Shown here one piece after another: positions 31,151 through 34,453 of a DNA stretch of 34,453 nucleotides. This stretch comes from Rubellimicrobium sp. (GTDB taxonomy: Bacteria; Pseudomonadota; Alphaproteobacteria; Rhodobacterales; Rhodobacteraceae), in assembly GCA_019454835.1 (NCBI GenBank), contig JACFNP010000038.1:1-34453 (forward strand), in the 5' to 3' direction. The translations under genes were made by a program, and so were the position numbers. Each line of letters opens with the position of its first letter. Position 1 is the stretch's first letter. A model generated the notes under the pieces. The model was not told where the DNA came from and ran no database searches. It saw nothing but the letters and a program-made list of their open reading frames with translations.

Positions 31151-31736
31151 CGATGCCCCCCTTGCGGATCGCGGCAATGATCGCCCGCACCCGTGCGCGG
31201 GCGGCGTCAAGGGTCAGGGTCTCGATCACCCAGGTGGCGCGGGCGCGCTTTTCGGCGTCGGGGATCTGGCGGGCGAGCATCATCGCCAGGCGCATCCCGT
31301 CCATGCCGGGGCGGGCGAGGGCGCGGTCGCGCTGCACCGCCTCGGGGACCGAGACGACCGCGATGCCGTCGCAGAGCGCGTCGGTGCCGGTCTCGAACAG
31401 CAGCGGCACGTCGAGGACGACGATGTCGGCGGTGGCACCGGCCAGAAAGCCCGCGCGGTCGGCGGCGACCAGCGGATGCACCACGGCCTCGATGCGGGGC
31501 AGGGCGCCGGGGTCGGCGGCGGTGATGCGCGCCAGCGTCGGGCGCGAGATGGCGCCGTCCGCCAGCGCCTCGGGGAAGGCGGCGGCAAGGGGTGCGACGG
31601 CGGCGCCGCCTTGCGCATAGAGGCGATGGACCACGGCGTCGGCGTCCCAGACCGGCAGACCCTCGGCGGCAAACAGCGCCGAGGTGGTGCTTTTCCCCAT
31701 GGCGATCGAGCCGGTGAGGCCGAGGACATAGCTCAT
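31143..31736 (-). CDS. coaE: dephospho-CoA kinase
   Basis: CoaE phosphorylates the 3' hydroxyl of dephospho-CoA, the last step of coenzyme A synthesis. The 197-residue protein has the P-loop [13 protein letters not shown] with Lys15, [12 protein letters not shown] near 29-40, HPLVAADR near 87 and [12 protein letters not shown] near 106-117. The second Gly of the usual SIGMGKS is Ala here, a tolerated change. It overlaps aroE by 4 nt and dnaQ by 8 nt; aroE-coaE-dnaQ is one operon. Confidence 0.95.
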   Translation of the reverse strand: MSYVLGLTGSIAMGKSTTSALFAAEGLPVWDADAVVHRLYAQGGAAVAPLAAAFPEALADGAISRPTLARITAADPGALPRIEAVVHPLVAADRAGFLAGATADIVVLDVPLLFETGTDALCDGIAVVSVPEAVQRDRALARPGMDGMRLAMMLARQIPDAEKRARATWVIETLTLDAARARVRAIIAAIRKGGIDA

Positions 31737-32560
31737 GCCAGCACGGCGGCGCGGGCGGCGTCGTCCACCTCGGGGCGGCGGCCGAACCACGCCTCGAACC
31801 CCGGCGCGGCCTGATCGAGCAACATGCCCAGACCGTCGACGACGGTGGCCCCGGCGGCCCGCGCGGCGGCCAGCAGCGGGGTTTCCAGTGGCGCATAGAC
31901 GAGATCGGTGACGGTCTGGCCCGCGTGCAGCCCGTCGAGCGGCAGGTTCAGCGGCGGCTGGCCGGTCATGCCCAGCGCGGTCGTGTTCACGACCAGATCG
32001 GCCTTCGCCAGCCGGTCGCCCGCCTCGTCCCAGTCGGTCGCGGTGACGCGCGGACCGAAGGCGGCGGCAAGGTCGTCGGCCCGCGCGCGGGTGCGGTTGG
32101 CAAGCGCGATCCGCGCCACGCCCGCCTCGATCAGCGCGTCGAGCACCGCCCGCGCGGCCCCACCGGCGCCCAGCACCAGCGCACGGGCGTTGAAGGCGCG
32201 AAACGCGGGCGCGCCGCGCACGAGATTGGCGGCAAAGCCGTAGCCGTCGGTATTGTCGGCGACAAAGCCGCCGCCCGGCAGGAAGGTCAGCGTGTTCGCC
32301 GCCCCGATCCGCCGCGCGCGTTCGGTGGTCTGCGCGGCCAGCGCCAGCACCGCCTGCTTGTGCGGGATGGTGACGTTGCAGCCCCGGAACCCCATGCGCG
32401 GCATGGCGGCAAGGACGGCGGCAAGGTCACCGGGCGCGACATCGAGCGGGACATAATGGCCGGGGATGGCGTAGCGCGCCAGCCAGTGCCCGTGCAGGCG
32501 CGGCGACAGCGAATGGGCCACCGGGTGGCCGAGGACTCCGGCGAGGGGGATGACGGACAT
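31733..32560 (-). CDS. aroE: shikimate dehydrogenase
   Basis: AroE reduces 3-dehydroshikimate with NADPH in aromatic amino acid synthesis. The 275-residue protein has the shikimate-binding AHSLSPRLHG near 15-24, the catalytic Lys68 in NVTIPHK, the paired Asp in ADNTDGYGF near 100-108, the Rossmann GAGGAARAVLDAL near 129-141 and the NADP phosphate-binding NRTRAR near 153. C-terminal GLGMLLDQA is typical. It begins the aroE-coaE-dnaQ operon; the 468 bp upstream hold only repeats. Confidence 0.96.
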   Translation of the reverse strand: MSVIPLAGVLGHPVAHSLSPRLHGHWLARYAIPGHYVPLDVAPGDLAAVLAAMPRMGFRGCNVTIPHKQAVLALAAQTTERARRIGAANTLTFLPGGGFVADNTDGYGFAANLVRGAPAFRAFNARALVLGAGGAARAVLDALIEAGVARIALANRTRARADDLAAAFGPRVTATDWDEAGDRLAKADLVVNTTALGMTGQPPLNLPLDGLHAGQTVTDLVYAPLETPLLAAARAAGATVVDGLGMLLDQAAPGFEAWFGRRPEVDDAARAAVLA

Positions 32561-32638
32561 GGTCTCACTGGCGAGGTCAGGGGCAGCCCAAGGATAGCGG
32601 CGCTGACCGCGAGAGGGAAGGCATGGCGGGCGCGAGGG

Positions 32639-32985
32639 CAGGGCAATCGGGCGGATGGGGCTGCGCGGGCTGGCATGGCGCCGCAGCCCCGTAAACCCCC
32701 GTCATTGCGAGGCGCAGCCGAAGCAACCTCGACCGCTTGCGCGATAATATCGGGGTTGCTTCGTCGCCTCCGGCTCCTCGCAATGACGGGGATTTCTCGT
32801 CATTGCGAACGAAGTGAAGCAATCCATGCCGGGCGCAGCACCCGGCCCCATGGATTGCCACGTCGGCTTCGCCTCCTCGCAATGACGGGGTTTCTCGTCA
32901 TTGCGAACGAAGTGAAGCAATCCATGCCGGGCGCAGCCCTTGGCCCCGTGGATTGCCGCGTCGGCTTCGCCTCCTCGCAATGACG
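32639..32985. repeat. three GTCATTGCGA palindromes preceded by an end of the miniature element
   Basis: Bases 32639-32711 match, in inverted sense, the right end of the 174-bp element at 5827-6000. The match begins CAGGGCAATCGGGCGGATGG, continues GCGCGGGCTGGCATGGCG, and runs into the palindrome. Palindrome copies are 32700-32788, 32798-32887 and 32896-32985, the last two nearly the same and beginning GTCATTGCGAACGAAGTGAAGC. The expected far end of the element is not found; after 32985 only GGAATATGCGCC resembles it. No gene lies in 32561-33028. Confidence 0.85.
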
Positions 32986-33028
32986 GAATATGCGCCGCCT
33001 CGCGGCTGGCGGAAGACACCGCGCCCCG

Positions 33029-34105
33029 CTACACCCGGAACTGCTTGGCCAGCTTCAACCCCTGGCCCTGATAGTTCGACGCGATTCCCGCGCCGTACAG
33101 CCTTGCGGGCGGGGTGGCCATGCGTTCGTAGACCAGCCGTCCGACGACCTGCCCGTGTTCCAGCGCGAAGGGCGCCTCGTGGGCGCGCACTTCCAGCACC
33201 CCGCGCGACCCGGCGCCGCCTGCCGCCGCATGGCCGAAGCCGGGGTCGAAGAAGCCCGCGTAATGGACCCGGAACTCGCCCGCCATGGCCAGATAGGGCG
33301 CCATCTCGGCGGCGTGGTCGGGGGGAATGGTGACGGATTCGCGGCTGACCAGAATGTAGAAGGCGCCGGGGTCGAGGATGATGCGGCGGTCCTCGGCATG
33401 GACCTCTTCCCAGAACTCGCGCGCGGGGTAATGGCCGATCCGGTCGAGGTCGATCACCCCGGAATGCGGCTTTGCCCGCCAGCCCGCCAGCGTGCCCGCG
33501 CGCGGCGCCAGATCGACGGAAAAGCCCAGGCCCCCCGAGATGAGCGCCGCACCGTCGACCAGCGGCACCTTCGCGTGCAGCGCCGCAAGCGCCGCGTCGT
33601 CCAGCACCGCCTGCCCGCGCCGGAAACGGATCTGGTTCAGCCTTTGCCCGGCGCGCACCAGCACGGAAAACGAACGCGGGCAGATTTCCGCCCAGAGCGG
33701 GCCGGTATAGCCCGGCTCGATGCGGTCGAATTCGGTTCCGCCGTCGGTGATGGTGCGGGTCAGCAGATCAAGCCTGCCGGTCGAGCTTTTGGCATTGGCG
33801 ACGGCGGAAATGTCGTCGGGCAGCGCAAGGCTTTCCATGAGCGGGACCAGATAGACGCAGCCCTTCTCCAGCACCGCGCCTGCGGCGAGGTCCATGCGGT
33901 GCATCTCGAATTCGGCGATGCGGTCGGCGACCCGCCGTCCGGCACCGGCCAGAAACGACGCCCGCACCCGGTAGGCCACGGCGCCGAGCCGCAGGTCCAG
34001 GCTGGCGGGCTGCACCTGTCCGGGCAGCACGGGAGCGGCGCCGCAGACGGCACCCGAGGCGACCAGTGCCTCGATGTCCTGACAGGGAAGGACGCCGGTT
34101 GTCAT
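33029..34105 (-). CDS. dcd: 2'-deoxycytidine 5'-triphosphate deaminase, long two-domain form
   Basis: The 358-residue protein is about twice the length of E. coli Dcd and looks like two dUTPase/Dcd-type halves. The first half has NAKSSTGRLDLLTRTITDGGTEFDRIEPGYTGPLWAEI (about 104-141). The second has a parallel pattern SRESVTIPPDHAAEMAPY and VHYAGFFDPGFGHAAAGGAGSRGVLEVRAHE (about 252-310). Dcd deaminates dCTP to dUTP for thymidylate synthesis. This long form is familiar in alphaproteobacteria. A GGGGGG run lies before the ATG. It is divergent from nothing; tRNA-Pro is just upstream on the same strand. The gene symbol is by family, not by a close match. Confidence 0.88.
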   Translation of the reverse strand: MTTGVLPCQDIEALVASGAVCGAAPVLPGQVQPASLDLRLGAVAYRVRASFLAGAGRRVADRIAEFEMHRMDLAAGAVLEKGCVYLVPLMESLALPDDISAVANAKSSTGRLDLLTRTITDGGTEFDRIEPGYTGPLWAEICPRSFSVLVRAGQRLNQIRFRRGQAVLDDAALAALHAKVPLVDGAALISGGLGFSVDLAPRAGTLAGWRAKPHSGVIDLDRIGHYPAREFWEEVHAEDRRIILDPGAFYILVSRESVTIPPDHAAEMAPYLAMAGEFRVHYAGFFDPGFGHAAAGGAGSRGVLEVRAHEAPFALEHGQVVGRLVYERMATPPARLYGAGIASNYQGQGLKLAKQFRV

Positions 34106-34135
34106 GGACCCCCCTTTGCGGCGGGGACGGGCCGT

Positions 34136-34212
34136 TGGTCGGGCTAGCAGGACTTGAACCTGCGACCTTCTGTCCCCCAGACAGACGCGCTACCAGGCTG
34201 CGCTATAGCCCG
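34136..34212 (-). tRNA. tRNA-Pro (GGG anticodon)
   Basis: Read on the reverse strand, the acceptor CGGGCTA pairs with TAGCCCG, followed by A and an encoded CCA (34138-34136). The anticodon stem TCTGT/ACAGA closes the loop CTGGGGG, giving anticodon GGG. The T arm is GCAGG-TTCAAGT-CCTGC. The acceptor starts with C1:G72, typical of bacterial tRNA-Pro. Confidence 0.95.
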
Positions 34213-34252
34213 ACTGACGCGCCTTCTAGCGCATGGGACGCCAAGGGCAAGG

Positions 34253-34453
34253 CGAAAGTGGACCATCGGGCGGACGGCATCTCCCGTCATTGCGAGGCGG
34301 CGCAGCCGACGAAGCAACCTCGACGGTTGTGCGCGAGCGGTCGGGGTTGCTTCGCCTTTCGGCTCGCAATGACGAGAACTGCCGTCATTGCGAGGAGGCG
34401 CAGGCGACGAAGCAACCCAGTCCGTTCGCTTTATGTGATAAGCGGGTTGCGGG
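34253..34453. repeat. one full and one incomplete GTCATTGCGAGG palindrome at the right edge
   Basis: The full copy is 34285-34374, preceded from 34253 by CCATCGGGCGGACGGCATC, similar to the end of the miniature element. A second copy starts at 34383 (CGTCATTGCGAGGAGGCGCAGGCGACGAAGCAACCC). Its loop (AGTCCGTTCGCTTTATGTG) is unlike the others, and it runs off the window end at GGGTTGC. No gene is seen after the tRNA. Confidence 0.8.

Overview
The window is a high-GC chromosomal segment of an alphaproteobacterium, most likely of the order Rhodobacterales (Rhodobacter/Paracoccus-like). The evidence is the housekeeping gene order (tsaE-amgK-murU-addB-addA-trxA-hslV / hslU / smr-mltA-timA / fxsA-secB / dnaQ-coaE-aroE), a tRNA-His of the alphaproteobacterial type (G1:U72, A73, no genome-encoded G-1:C73 pair), an alphaproteobacterial-type AddB, a long two-domain dCTP deaminase and a small DUF6324-like protein. 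No taxonomic search was possible.

Layout: 1-1.8 kb holds the end of a riboflavin operon (ribB-like, ribH, nusB) followed by a structured RNA that I read as 6S RNA. 2.2-6.7 kb has a small conserved protein, tRNA-His, the proton-translocating transhydrogenase pntAB and the pseudouridine synthase rluE. 6.9-8.1 kb is an M20 amidohydrolase. 8.4-11.7 kb is a reverse-strand operon moaA-waaA-glycosyltransferase. 12.2-20.5 kb is a tightly overlapping forward operon tsaE-amgK-murU-addB-addA, followed by trxA-hslV. 21.7-22.9 kb holds two tandem brnT/brnA toxin-antitoxin modules lying between hslV and hslU. 23.1-27.9 kb has hslU, smr, mltA, timA, fxsA and secB. 28.2-30.4 kb is a manganese module (mntR, mntH). 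30.4-34.2 kb has dnaQ, coaE, aroE, a dCTP deaminase and tRNA-Pro.

What stands out is between the genes. A palindromic repeat of about 80-95 bp (outer arms GTCATTGCGAGG / CCTCGCAATGAC) occurs in 21 complete and about 3 partial copies in 34 kb, always in gaps between transcription units and never inside an operon. One copy sits inside a complete 174-bp miniature element with perfect 20-bp terminal inverted repeats and a 10-bp target duplication. That element is inserted in the palindrome of a second repeat family whose empty copy is also in the window (about 28.72-28.80 kb). The second family also supplies the last codons, stop codon and intrinsic terminator of rluE.

Other points worth a look: the two brnTA modules have nearly identical promoters, antitoxin C-terminal halves and CtrA-like TTAA-N7-TTAA boxes but divergent antitoxin N-termini; the mntH promoter/operator palindrome (TAGC-N4-GCTA core) overlaps the upstream ATG, which argues for a downstream start; and the ribB product carries a GTP cyclohydrolase II-like domain without zinc ligands. 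I found no transposase, prophage, CRISPR array or rRNA gene.
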